Source: Streptomyces sp. Sge12 (GTDB taxonomy: Bacteria > Actinomycetota > Actinomycetes > Streptomycetales > Streptomycetaceae). From it: a DNA stretch of 64,000 nucleotides. Within the stretch, counting starts at the first letter, position 1, and every line of letters starts with the position of its first letter. The translations under genes were made by a program, and so were the position numbers. Under the pieces are notes generated by a model. It was not told the origin of the DNA. It saw nothing but the letters and a program-made list of their open reading frames with translations, and searched no databases. The stretch is from NCBI RefSeq assembly GCF_002080455.1, contig NZ_CP020555.1, positions 5,864,501 to 5,928,500 of the forward strand, in the 5' to 3' direction. Of the stretch, positions 32,510-43,513 are shown piece by piece.

Positions 32510-34465
32510 ATGACGGCCGAACTGGTCCGGGGGCAGAACCACCCCGTGTCCCAGAGCCGGGTGGAGATCAGGGTTTCGGCGGGCACACCCGTGCTGGCCC
32601 TGGCCTCGCTCGCCGACGAACAGGGCCGGTTCTCCGGCGACGGGATACTGGCCCACCCGGGCGCGAGGTCCCTCCCCGGCGTGCGGTCGCCGGGCGAGCT
32701 CGCCGAACGGCACACCTTCGCCGTCGACCTCGACGAGGTCGCCGCGGACGTGCACCGGCTCGGCGTCCTGCTCGTCCTGCCGCCCGGCGGTCCGGTGCGC
32801 TTCGGCGCAGTACCGGCCTCCTACGTGGCCGTGGCCGACCCGGACGGCGCCGAACTCGCCGGGTACACCCTGACCGGGCTCGACGCCGAGACGGCCGTGG
32901 TCGCGCTGGAGCTGTACCGGCGCCAGGGTGCCTGGAAGGTCCGCGCCGTCGGCCAGGGCTACGCCGAGGGCCTCGGCGCCCTGCTCGCCGACGGCGGACT
33001 GGCCGCACCGCAGGCCGCGGAGCTGGCCGCCGCCGCGCTGCGCACGGCCGCCCGCACCGGGGAGTCCGACATCACCCTGGCGACCATGCCCACCCTCGTC
33101 GGCGACCTGCGCGCCCCGCAGACCCCGGCCCCGGCCCCCGCGCCCGTCCCCGAGCCCCCGGACCCGGTCCCCGCCCCCGGGCACCCGTACGCCGGTACGC
33201 CCGGGCCCGGTGGCGACACCCCGGCCTCCCCGCCCACCATCAGCTACGCCCATCCGCGGCGCCGCCGCACCAGCACCGAGCCGCCCGAGCCCGCGCCGCG
33301 GGCCGCCGCAGCGCAGGAGCCGGGACAGGCCCCGCGGCCCGTGGCCGGGGACGCCAGCGGCTGGTCCATGGAGGAGCGGCTCTACAACCAGGTCTGGGGC
33401 ATGTTCGAGGACCTGGCCCGCACGGTCGCCGCCTACCGCAGCGCCGTCGAGTTCGCCGACTCCCGGATGGACCGCGAGCTCGACGAGGCCCTGTCCGACC
33501 CGCGCCACCGCCTCGGCGGCTCGGGGAACGCCGCCCGCGACACCGCCCGGGCCCGCCGCGAGGAGCTCGTCGCCCAGGCCCAGGCCGTCCTCGACCGGGA
33601 CCTGGCCCAGCTGATCGCCGAGTCGGAGGTCGTCGAGCCCGCGCTGCCGGCCGCGTACGCCCGCTGGGACAACCCCGTCTGGCACGGGCACCGCACCCCC
33701 GAGGAGAGCCCGCTGGCCCTGCGCCTGGGCGACCTGCACCTGCCCGAGCGGCCCGACCTGCGCATCCCCATGCTGACCCGGGTCCCGCTGGAGCGCGGAC
33801 TCTGGATCGACAACGGCCGCACCGGCTCCGAGGCCGCCATGACCATGGACACCGACCTGCTGCGCCGGGCCGCCATGGACATGGCCGTCACCCTCGCGGT
33901 CCGGCTGCTCGCGGTCCACCCCGCCGACCGGTTCTCCGTGCACGTCATCGACGCGGCCGGAGCCGGTTCCGCCTCCCTGGCACCACTGGTACGCGCCGGG
34001 GTGCTGGCCGCCCCGCCCGCCGCCGGGGCCGCCGGGGTCACCCAGACCCTGGCACGGCTGACCCGGCGGGTGGACCTCGTACAGATGGCGCTGCGTGCCG
34101 GCGCCCCCGAGGACCTGCCGCCGGACGTGGACACGGCCGACCAGCTGCTGATCGTGCACGACTTCCCGCACGGCTTCGACGACCGCGCCGTCACCCAGCT
34201 GCGCTACCTCGCCGACGAGGGTGCGGCGGTCGGCGTGCACCTGCTGATGGTCGCCGACCGCGACGAGGCCTCGGCCTACGGGCCGCTGCTCGACCCGCTG
34301 TGGCGCTCCCTGATGCGGCTGTCGCCGGTCCCGGACAACCACCTTGCCGACCCCTGGGTGCACCACGCGTGGACCTTCGAACCGAACCTGCCCCCGCAGG
34401 GCAGCCGGGTCCTCGACCAGGCGCTGGACCGGGTGGCGGAGGCCCGGCGCACTACCCGCCCGTGA
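32510..34465 (+). CDS. TerD-domain protein fused to an FtsK-like domain lacking the P-loop
   Basis: The protein has 651 aa from ATG 32510, behind GGGGAGGGG. Residues 1-165 are a diverged TerD domain (SRVEIRVSAGTPVLALASL). A Pro/Ala-rich linker (about 195-285) follows. The C-terminal half resembles an FtsK/EccC-type ATPase in strand order: RLLAVHPADRFSVHVIDAAG, then QLLIVHDFP and LADEGAAVGVHLLMVADRD. At the Walker A position GLWIDNGRTGSEAAMT has no GK[ST]. I infer a non-hydrolysing scaffold partner of TerD; the fold call is by eye and needs a profile search. Confidence 0.65.
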   Translation: MTAELVRGQNHPVSQSRVEIRVSAGTPVLALASLADEQGRFSGDGILAHPGARSLPGVRSPGELAERHTFAVDLDEVAADVHRLGVLLVLPPGGPVRFGAVPASYVAVADPDGAELAGYTLTGLDAETAVVALELYRRQGAWKVRAVGQGYAEGLGALLADGGLAAPQAAELAAAALRTAARTGESDITLATMPTLVGDLRAPQTPAPAPAPVPEPPDPVPAPGHPYAGTPGPGGDTPASPPTISYAHPRRRRTSTEPPEPAPRAAAAQEPGQAPRPVAGDASGWSMEERLYNQVWGMFEDLARTVAAYRSAVEFADSRMDRELDEALSDPRHRLGGSGNAARDTARARREELVAQAQAVLDRDLAQLIAESEVVEPALPAAYARWDNPVWHGHRTPEESPLALRLGDLHLPERPDLRIPMLTRVPLERGLWIDNGRTGSEAAMTMDTDLLRRAAMDMAVTLAVRLLAVHPADRFSVHVIDAAGAGSASLAPLVRAGVLAAPPAAGAAGVTQTLARLTRRVDLVQMALRAGAPEDLPPDVDTADQLLIVHDFPHGFDDRAVTQLRYLADEGAAVGVHLLMVADRDEASAYGPLLDPLWRSLMRLSPVPDNHLADPWVHHAWTFEPNLPPQGSRVLDQALDRVAEARRTTRP

Positions 34466-34484
34466 CCATCCTTTGGCATTCCCT

Positions 34485-34513
34485 TTACCTTTTCGGCCCT
34501 TGATGGGTATGCT
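34485..34513 (+). promoter_or_regulatory. Promoter of the TerC-family gene
   Basis: TTACCT (34485-34490), 17 nt, TATGCT (34508-34513). The predicted start is 1-2 nt before the riboswitch. Confidence 0.55.
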
Positions 34514-34520
34514 CGTGTGT

Positions 34521-34694
34521 GCGGAGGGGAGTATTCCTGCTTTCCTGCTACGGCGTACCCGTCAATACGGACCACCTGCGGTTGGATGAATGCAGGTGCT
34601 CCCGGGGCGTCGGCCCGCGGCCTCCAGGCCGTCCGGGTGGAAGAGACCTCCGGCAGCGATGACGCTGACAAAGTGCTGAGCCATCCGCCGGAGG
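34521..34694 (+). ncRNA. yybP-ykoY (Mn2+) riboswitch with ribosome-binding-site switch
   Basis: The conserved parts of the manganese riboswitch are present in order: GGGGAGTA (34526-34533), CGTCAATACGGACC, and GGAAGAGACCTCC (34639-34651). P1 is CGGAGG (34522-34527) with CCTCCG (34647-34652). The same strand, CCTCCGGC (34647-34654), is exactly complementary to GCCGGAGG (34687-34694), which contains the gene's Shine-Dalgarno sequence. P1 formation should therefore free the ribosome binding site: a translational ON switch. Placement before a TerC-family gene is the classical context of this riboswitch. Confidence 0.85.
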
Positions 34695-34706
34695 CGTGTT
34701 CACATC

Positions 34707-35690
34707 ATGGAAGTTTCCTGGGCCCTTTGGGCTGCGACCATTCTCGGTCTGTCCCTCCTCATCGGCGCCGACTTCTTCATCGGCCGCAAGCCGCACGACG
34801 TTTCGATCAAGGAAGCCGGCACCTGGACGGTCGTCTGGATCGTCCTCGCCGCCCTCTTCGGGCTCGGCCTGTGGTTCTTCGGTAACCCGCAGGCCTCCCA
34901 GGAGTTCTTCGCGGGCTTCATCACCGAGAAGTCCCTGAGCGTCGACAACCTCTTCGTCTTCGTCCTGATCATGGCGAAGTTCGCGGTGCCCTCCCACCTC
35001 CAGCAGCGCGTGCTGCTCATCGGCGTACTGATCGCCCTGGTCCTGCGCGCGGTCTTCATCGCCGCCGGCGCCGCGATCATCGCGAGCTTCTCCTGGGTCT
35101 TCTACATCTTCGGCGCCTTCCTGATCTACACCGCGTGGAAGCTGATCCAGGAGGCCCGCAAGGACGAGGACGAGGACGAGTTCGAGGAGAACCGCCTCCT
35201 GAAGTCCGTCGAGAAGAAGTTCGGCGTCGCCGACCGGTACCACGGCACCAAGCTCTTCATCGTCAGCAACGGCAAGCGCGTCCTCACCCCGCTGATGGTC
35301 GTCATGCTCGCCATCGGCACCACCGACGTCCTGTTCGCCCTGGACTCGATCCCCGCGATCTTCGGCCTCACCCAGGACCCGTACATCGTCTTCACGGCCA
35401 ACGCCTTCGCGCTGATGGGTCTGCGCCAGCTGTACTTCCTCATCGGCGGCCTGCTCAAGAAGCTGGTCCACCTCAGCTACGGCCTGTCGATCATCCTCGG
35501 CTTCATCGGCATCAAGCTGGTGCTGCACGCCCTGCACGAGTCCGGCGTGCACGTCCCGGTCATCTCGATCCCGGTCTCCCTGGGCGTCATCTGCGGTGTC
35601 CTGGTCATCACCACGATCACCAGCCTCATCGCCTCGAAGAAGCAGGCGGCGGCCGAGGCCGCCACCCGCAGCGAGAGCGCCGACGTCTGA
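34707..35690 (+). CDS. TerC-family integral membrane protein, likely Mn2+ exporter
   Basis: The protein has 327 aa with about eight membrane helices. The TerC signatures are EKSLSVDNLFVFVLIM in the first half and TTDVLFALDSIPAIFG in the second, each with an intramembrane Asp. An acidic loop (DEDEDEFEEN) lies between. TerC/Alx/YkoY proteins are proposed to export Mn2+, often charging secreted enzymes. The Mn2+ riboswitch directly upstream supports that substrate here and argues against a specific tellurite role. A terminator follows. Confidence 0.93.
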   Translation: MEVSWALWAATILGLSLLIGADFFIGRKPHDVSIKEAGTWTVVWIVLAALFGLGLWFFGNPQASQEFFAGFITEKSLSVDNLFVFVLIMAKFAVPSHLQQRVLLIGVLIALVLRAVFIAAGAAIIASFSWVFYIFGAFLIYTAWKLIQEARKDEDEDEFEENRLLKSVEKKFGVADRYHGTKLFIVSNGKRVLTPLMVVMLAIGTTDVLFALDSIPAIFGLTQDPYIVFTANAFALMGLRQLYFLIGGLLKKLVHLSYGLSIILGFIGIKLVLHALHESGVHVPVISIPVSLGVICGVLVITTITSLIASKKQAAAEAATRSESADV

Positions 35691-35703
35691 CGGATCCGCG
35701 GAG

Positions 35704-37128
35704 CTACGCGGGGGCGGCCGCTTCGGCCGCCCCCGTTTCCGTGCCCCGGGCCGCGGCCGCCCGCTTGCGCACGGCCGCCGGACCGGTCTCCGGCAGCAGC
35801 GCGAAACAGACCAGGCTGACCAGGGCGATGCCGGTCAGGTACAGCGCGACGCCCCACGGCGGACCCGAGCCGTCCGCCAGCGCGGTCGCCACGATCGGGG
35901 TCAGCGCCCCGCCCAGGACACCGCCCAGGTTGTAGCCGACGGCCGCACCCGTGCAGCGGATCCGCGGCGCGTACAGCTCCGGCAGGTACGCGGCCACCAC
36001 CGAGAACATCGTGACCATGCCGAGCAGCGCGCCGGTGAAGCCGATCGTCATCAGCAGCGGATCGGCCGTCCGCAACAGGGCCACCAGCGGGAACATCCAC
36101 ACGGCGCACAGCGCACACCCGGCCAGGCACAGCGGCCGCCGCCCGTAGCGGTCACCGAGCATCGCGATCAGCGGGGTCACCAGGCCCTTGATCGCGACCG
36201 AGGCCATGATGCAGGCGAGCATCGTCGTGCGGTTCACGGTGAGGTGCTCGGTGGCGTACGCGAGGGACCAGGTGGTGACGGCGTAGAAGACGGCGTACCC
36301 CACGGCGAGCGCCCCGCCGGTCAGCAGGAGCAGCCGCCAGTGGCCCCGGAACACCTCCGCCAGCGGGGCCTCGGCCCGCCGATCCGTCGCCGCGAGCGCC
36401 CGGAACTGCGGGGTCTCCTCCACCGAGTGGCGCAGCCACAGCCCGGCCAGGGCCAGCACCCCGGCCGCCCAGAAGGGGACCCGCCACCCCCAGGAGGTGA
36501 ACTGGGCGTCGGTCAGCGAGGCGGACAGCCCCAGCATCAGACCGTTGGCGAGCAGGAAGCCCACCGCCGGGCCCATCTGCGGGAAGCTCGACCACAGTCC
36601 GCGCCGCCGCTCGGGTGCGTGCTCGGCGGTGAGCAGCACGGCGCCGCCCCATTCGCCGCCGAGCCCGAGGCCCTGGAGGAAGCGCAGCAGGAGCAGCAGG
36701 ACCGGCGCGGCCGTGCCGATCGAGCCGTACGTGGGCACACAGCCGACGGCGACCGTGGCCAGGCCGGTGAGCAGCAGGGAGGCCAGCAGGACCGGGCGCC
36801 GGCCGTAGCGGTCGCCGATGTGGCCGAAGACCGCGGAGCCGAGCGGGCGGGCGAGGAAGCCGACGCCGAAGGTGCCGAATGCGGCGAGGGTTCCGGCGAG
36901 CGGGGAGAAGGAGGGGAAGAACAGCGGGCCGAGCACGAGGGCGGCCGCCGTCCCGTACACGAAGAAGTCGTAGAACTCGATCGCGGTCCCGGCGAGCGAG
37001 GCCGTGGCCAGTCGCAGCATGCCGGGCCCGGTGGGCCCGCCGGCCCCGGGGGACCGGGGTGTCGGCGAGGGGGCCGGGGAGGCCTCGGGGGCGGAGGAGG
37101 CGAGGGGCGGAGAAGGGTCCTGTGGCAT
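35704..37128 (-). CDS. MHS-family MFS transporter
   Basis: The protein has 474 aa from ATG 37128 (ATG 37140 also in frame, but with its Shine-Dalgarno too close). It has twelve helices and the metabolite:H+ symporter hallmarks: GTAIEFYDFFVYGTAAAL in helix 1, GHIGDRYGRRPVLL (motif A), and RFLQGLGLGGEWGGAVL in helix 4. MHS members import organic acids, betaines or aromatic acids with protons; the substrate here is not clear. The N-terminus is Pro/Ser-rich and cytoplasmic. Confidence 0.88.
   Translation of the reverse strand: MPQDPSPPLASSAPEASPAPSPTPRSPGAGGPTGPGMLRLATASLAGTAIEFYDFFVYGTAAALVLGPLFFPSFSPLAGTLAAFGTFGVGFLARPLGSAVFGHIGDRYGRRPVLLASLLLTGLATVAVGCVPTYGSIGTAAPVLLLLLRFLQGLGLGGEWGGAVLLTAEHAPERRRGLWSSFPQMGPAVGFLLANGLMLGLSASLTDAQFTSWGWRVPFWAAGVLALAGLWLRHSVEETPQFRALAATDRRAEAPLAEVFRGHWRLLLLTGGALAVGYAVFYAVTTWSLAYATEHLTVNRTTMLACIMASVAIKGLVTPLIAMLGDRYGRRPLCLAGCALCAVWMFPLVALLRTADPLLMTIGFTGALLGMVTMFSVVAAYLPELYAPRIRCTGAAVGYNLGGVLGGALTPIVATALADGSGPPWGVALYLTGIALVSLVCFALLPETGPAAVRKRAAAARGTETGAAEAAAPA
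35709..35735. terminator. Bidirectional hairpin between TerC gene and MFS gene
   Basis: CGGGGGCGGCC/GGCCGCCCCCG with loop GCTTC, followed by TTTCC. It lies 18 nt after the TerC-gene stop and inside the last codons of the convergent MFS gene, where it encodes the Ala-Glu-Ala tail. Confidence 0.75.
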
Positions 37129-37147
37129 GCCGCACCACATACCCCTT

Positions 37148-37167
37148 TCCCGCCCCTCGGGGCGGGA
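37148..37167 (-). terminator. Hairpin between the MBL gene and the MFS gene
   Basis: TCCCGCCCC (37148-37156) and GGGGCGGGA (37159-37167) form a perfect 9-bp stem 60 nt after the MBL gene stop and 19 nt before the MFS ATG. It could end the upstream operon or attenuate the transporter. Confidence 0.5.
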
Positions 37168-37227
37168 GTTCGGTGGTAGCCGACCGGAAGGAGTGCGTCG
37201 CGCCGGGAAGTTGACGCGTTGCGGTGC

Positions 37228-37884
37228 CTACCAGCCGCGCTCGCGCCATTCGGCCAGGTGCGGACGCTCGGCGCCGAGGGTGGTGTCGTTGCCGTGGCCC
37301 GGGTAGACCCAGGTCTCGTCCGGCAGCTGCTCGAAGAGCTTGTGCTGCACGTCGTCGATGAGGCTGGCGAAGGCCTTCGGGTCGTCGTGGGTGTTGCCGA
37401 CGCCGCCCGGGAAGAGGCAGTCGCCGGTGAACACGTGCGGGTGTCCGTGCGGGTCGTCGTAGACCAGCGCGATCGAGCCGGGGGTGTGCCCGACCAGGTG
37501 GCGGGCGGTCAGCGAGACCCGCCCGACCGTGATCGTGTCCCCGTCGCCGACCAGGACGTCCGTGCCGACGGGGATGCCCTCCGCGTCGAGGGCGCCCGCG
37601 AGGGTCCGCGCGCCGGTCGCCTCGACCACCTCGGCGAGCGCGCCCCAGTGGTCGCCGTGCCGGTGGGTGGTGACGACGGACGCGATGCCGTCGTCGCCGA
37701 TCAGGTTGAGCAGGGTGTCGGCCTCGGCGGCCGCGTCGATGAGCAGCTGCTCGTCGGTGGCGCGGCAGCGCAGCAGGTAGGCGTTGTTGTTCATCGGACC
37801 CACCGCGACCTTGGAAATCATCAGGTCCGCGAGTTCGTGCACGTCGGCCGGACCGCCGACCTTGACCTCTCCGGTGTACGTCAT
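37228..37884 (-). CDS. Metallo-beta-lactamase-fold hydrolase
   Basis: The protein has 218 aa. The zinc motif THRHGDHW (HxHxDH) is followed by LVGHTPGSIALVYDD, TGDCLFPGGVGNTHDDP and YPGHGNDTT, the full ligand set of glyoxalase-II-like enzymes. It likely hydrolyses a thioester. It lies 9 bp behind the mycothiol-dependent enzyme gene in one operon, which suggests a mycothiol conjugate as substrate (inference). TAGGAT upstream is part of the previous stop codon and can act as ribosome binding site. Confidence 0.85.
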   Translation of the reverse strand: MTYTGEVKVGGPADVHELADLMISKVAVGPMNNNAYLLRCRATDEQLLIDAAAEADTLLNLIGDDGIASVVTTHRHGDHWGALAEVVEATGARTLAGALDAEGIPVGTDVLVGDGDTITVGRVSLTARHLVGHTPGSIALVYDDPHGHPHVFTGDCLFPGGVGNTHDDPKAFASLIDDVQHKLFEQLPDETWVYPGHGNDTTLGAERPHLAEWRERGW

Positions 37885-37893
37885 GTCTTGATC

Positions 37894-38583
37894 CTAGAGC
37901 GGGGGGAGCTCGGGGAGGGGGCCGCCCGAGGTCGTCAGGGAGGCGCCCTTGTCGCCGCGGCCGGCCAGCCAGGCCAGCAGCCCCGCGGCGGTGCCGGACA
38001 CGGTCACGGCCGGATCCCCGGCGGAGCCGGTGCGCCAGCTCCGTCCGTCGCCCGCTACCAGGGCCACCGGCGGCACCTCGGGGCGGCCGGACCAGCGGTC
38101 GGCGAGGAAGGCGATCTCGCGGTCGGTGAACTCCGCCGGGAGGTCGGTGAGCTCGTAGCCGATGTTCAGGTCGACGTGGTGCAGGTCGGCCTCGACCCAG
38201 CGGCGGAAGGGCACGTTGGCGGCGAGATCGGTGACGCCGTTGCGCAGCTCGACCGTGCGGGACCAGTCCTGGTCGGGCTCGGTGGTGGCCATGAAGCGGG
38301 CCGCGGAATCACGGAGGTCCGTCAGGTGTTCTTCCAGAGGCCGGCCGGCGTCGCGCTCGATGTCCGTGTCGCGGGCGGCGGCGCTCTCGTACATGGGGCG
38401 CCCCTCGAAGACGTTGACGAGGGCGTCCGCGTTGCGTGCGAGGTGGGCCAGGATGTGGCCGCGGGTCCAGCCCGGGAGGTGTGACTCCTCGGCGAGGGCT
38501 GCGTTGTCCAGTTTCGCGACTGCGGTCAGCAGTCGGTCCGTGGCTTCACGTACAGATCGCAGGTCGTGCACATGATCAGTCAT
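37894..38583 (-). CDS. Maleylpyruvate isomerase-family mycothiol-dependent enzyme
   Basis: The protein has 229 aa. The DinB/MDMPI fold shows as DRLLTAVAKLDNAALAEESH, LPGWTRGHILAHLARNADAL, in which the His is a metal ligand, and WVEADLHHVDLNIGY, which gives the other metal ligands. Such enzymes use mycothiol, the actinobacterial glutathione substitute. The reaction here is unknown. TAGGCT lies 7 nt before the ATG with no Shine-Dalgarno sequence, so it may be leaderless. It is divergent from uvrA. Confidence 0.85.
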   Translation of the reverse strand: MTDHVHDLRSVREATDRLLTAVAKLDNAALAEESHLPGWTRGHILAHLARNADALVNVFEGRPMYESAAARDTDIERDAGRPLEEHLTDLRDSAARFMATTEPDQDWSRTVELRNGVTDLAANVPFRRWVEADLHHVDLNIGYELTDLPAEFTDREIAFLADRWSGRPEVPPVALVAGDGRSWRTGSAGDPAVTVSGTAAGLLAWLAGRGDKGASLTTSGGPLPELPPL

Positions 38584-38726
38584 GACGGCGAGCCTAGTGG
38601 CTCACCCCGCACCGCCACACGATTGGGTGAAGCGGTCTGCGGAGTGCCGTAAATCGAATGTGCGTGCTATACGCTCGGAAGTCCAAGGACCAAGTCCATC
38701 GCAGAGGCGCCCCCCATACCCTGGGA

Positions 38727-38744
38727 CGGGGGCCCGTGCCCCCG
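38727..38744 (+). promoter_or_regulatory. Hairpin in the uvrA leader
   Basis: CGGGGGC CCGT GCCCCCG is a perfect 7-bp stem 26 nt before the uvrA start and 5' to a CT-rich stretch. It may tune translation or end transcripts early. No damage-type promoter match was found in the uvrA upstream region. Confidence 0.4.
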
Positions 38745-38770
38745 CTCTCTCAAGAAAGGTGCGGACCGGC

Positions 38771-41767
<2,997 letters not shown>

Positions 41768-41793
41768 CCGCCGCGCCGCGTTCGCGTCCGACG

Positions 41794-41822
41794 GGAGGGC
41801 CCGGCCGATGGCCGGGCCCTCC
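41794..41822 (+). terminator. Terminator after uvrA
   Basis: GGAGGGCCCGGCC (41794-41806) and GGCCGGGCCCTCC (41810-41822) form a perfect 13-bp stem with a GAT loop. Confidence 0.9.
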
Positions 41823-41845
41823 TGCGTCCGCCCGGGCGGCGGCGG

Positions 41846-42024
41846 CGCGAGCTCGAAGCCGGGCGGCTGCGGCCCGACGCCGATCCGTGGGCCGCGCGGC
41901 CCTGCTGCTCGGCGCCTGCTTCCAGCGGGCCTTCTTCCTGCACTTCTCCGGGGCGCATGTGGTCCAGCCCGTCGAGGAGTCCGCCCCGCCCGTGGCCCGG
42001 ACCGGCTGGGCCGCTATCCGCTGA
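41846..42024 (+). pseudogene. Remnant of a TetR-family regulator (C-terminus, frameshifted)
   Basis: Two frames joined by a one-base deletion near 41900 read as the end of a TetR repressor: RELEAGRLRPDADPWAAR in one frame, then LLLGACFQRAFFLHFSG and a short tail to TGA 42022-42024 in the next. Restoring one G gives WAARALLLGAC, a normal TetR ligand-domain helix. The DNA-binding half is missing; the relic begins just behind the uvrA terminator. Its stop overlaps the convergent kinase gene by 11 bp. Confidence 0.6.
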
Positions 42025-42898
42025 GCTCCGCCGCGTACGGAGGTTCCGCCCCCGCCCGGGTACAGGTCAGGGCCGCCGCATGGGCGGCGTGGGCCAGCAC
42101 CTCCGGCCAGTCCACCGGCCCGCCCGGCCCGGCGGCGGTGAGCCGGTGCAGCAGGGCCGCGTTGACGGTGTCGCCCGCGCCGATCGTGTCCACCACCGCG
42201 ACCGGGCGGGCCGCCGCCGAGTGCTGCGCGCCCTCCCGGGTCCAGACCGTCAGGCCCGCCGCGCCCCGGGTCAGCACCACCGCCGACGGTCCGGCCGCCA
42301 GCCAGTCCTCGACCCGGCCGCCCAGCCAGGCCGCGTCCTCCTCCGACAGCTTGAGGACGCTCGTGTGCGGCAGCAGCCGCTCCAGGAACCGGGCGCGGTA
42401 CGCCGCCGGGTCCGCGATCAGCGCCGGCCGGATGTTGGGGTCCAGCAGGGTGAGCAGCCCGCGCCGGGACTCCCGGCGCAGCAGGGCCTCGTACGCGCTC
42501 GCGCCCGGTTCCAGGACCAGCGAGCAGGTGCCGAGCGCGAGGGCCCGTACCCCGTCCGGCAGGGCGGGCGGCAGCGTGAACAGCCGGTCCGCCGTGCCCT
42601 CGACGTAGAAGCCGTAGGAGGCCGAGCCGTCCGGGGCCAGCGAGGGCACGGCGAGCGTGGTGGGCTCCGGACCGCGCTGGACCAGCGACAGGTCCACCCC
42701 GGCCGCCCGCAGCCCGGCGAGCAGGCTCTCGCCGAAGCCGTCCGAGGAGACCCGCGAGCAGAAGGCCACCTCGGCGCCGAGCCGGCCGAGCGCGAGCGCG
42801 GTGTTGTACGGTCCGCCGCCCCGCCGGGGCAGCAGTGCGCCGGGCGGCCGTGCCGCGGGCACCAGGTCGATGAGGGCTTCTCCGCCGACGACGATCAC
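42014..42898 (-). CDS. PfkB-family sugar kinase, fructokinase-like
   Basis: The protein has 294 aa. VVGGEALIDLVPA opens the protein, GGGPYNTALALGRLG is PfkB signature 1, and DTIGAGDTVNAALLHRL is signature 2 with the catalytic Asp. LLDPNIRPALI and LKLSEEDAAWL resemble bacterial fructokinases. It likely phosphorylates a sugar with ATP; the exact sugar is not visible. GTG 42898 begins the conserved sequence. No transporter lies beside it. The neighbouring TetR relic may once have regulated it. Confidence 0.85.
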   Translation of the reverse strand: MIVVGGEALIDLVPAARPPGALLPRRGGGPYNTALALGRLGAEVAFCSRVSSDGFGESLLAGLRAAGVDLSLVQRGPEPTTLAVPSLAPDGSASYGFYVEGTADRLFTLPPALPDGVRALALGTCSLVLEPGASAYEALLRRESRRGLLTLLDPNIRPALIADPAAYRARFLERLLPHTSVLKLSEEDAAWLGGRVEDWLAAGPSAVVLTRGAAGLTVWTREGAQHSAAARPVAVVDTIGAGDTVNAALLHRLTAAGPGGPVDWPEVLAHAAHAAALTCTRAGAEPPYAAELSG

Positions 42899-43060
42899 GC
42901 GGGGGAAGCTACCTCATGGGGCGGCGGTATCGTCGGGTGGGCCGGTGCCCCCGTCGAGTACCGGCCCGGTCCGGTCCTGGCCGTGCACCCGCACACCGCA
43001 CCGCACATCCGCACCGCACCGCACACCCGTGCCGCAGCCCCCGTAGCCCAGGAGAACCGC

Positions 43061-43492
43061 ATGCCCGCGCCGCAGTCGCCCGCCCGCCGTACCGTCCTCA
43101 GGGGCGCCGCCGCGCTCGCCGGGGCTGCGGGCGCGGGAGCGGCCCTCGCGGCCTGTTCCACCGAGACCCACAGTGGGGGCAACACCCCCGCCACTCCCGC
43201 CGAGCCGGTGGACCTGGGCGCCGCGGCCGACGTCCCGGTGGGCGGCGCGAAGCTGTACCGGGAGAAGAAGCTGATCGTCAGCTGCCCGGCCGAGGGCCAG
43301 TACAAGGCGTTCAGCGCCCAGTGCACGCATGCCGGCTGCGTCCTGGACAAGATCGTCGAGGGCGAGGGGAACTGCCCCTGCCACGGCAGCCGTTTCGATG
43401 TGAACACCGGCAAGGTCCTGCGCGGCCCGGCCTCCGCGCCGCTGCCCGCCGTCCCGGTCCGGGCCGAGAACGGCAACCTCGTCGCCGGCTGA
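43061..43492 (+). CDS. Rieske [2Fe-2S] lipoprotein
   Basis: The protein has 143 aa from ATG 43061, behind AGGAGA. The N-terminus ARRTVLRGAAALAG has a twin-arginine signal followed by the lipobox LAAC, so the folded protein is exported by Tat and anchored by lipid. The cluster motifs are CTHAGC and CPCHGSRF (2 Cys, 2 His). It is a stand-alone Rieske protein, not part of a visible cytochrome bc complex, and probably transfers electrons outside the membrane. The upstream 42899-43060 contains short GCACCGCACA repeats but no further gene. Confidence 0.9.
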   Translation: MPAPQSPARRTVLRGAAALAGAAGAGAALAACSTETHSGGNTPATPAEPVDLGAAADVPVGGAKLYREKKLIVSCPAEGQYKAFSAQCTHAGCVLDKIVEGEGNCPCHGSRFDVNTGKVLRGPASAPLPAVPVRAENGNLVAG

Positions 43493-43513
43493 CCGGGACG
43501 GCGGGCAGCGGGA

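Noticed and set aside
38651..38668. TCGAATGTGCGTGC before uvrA as a LexA site
   Set aside because: Only one half-site is recognisable and the other half does not match GTTC.
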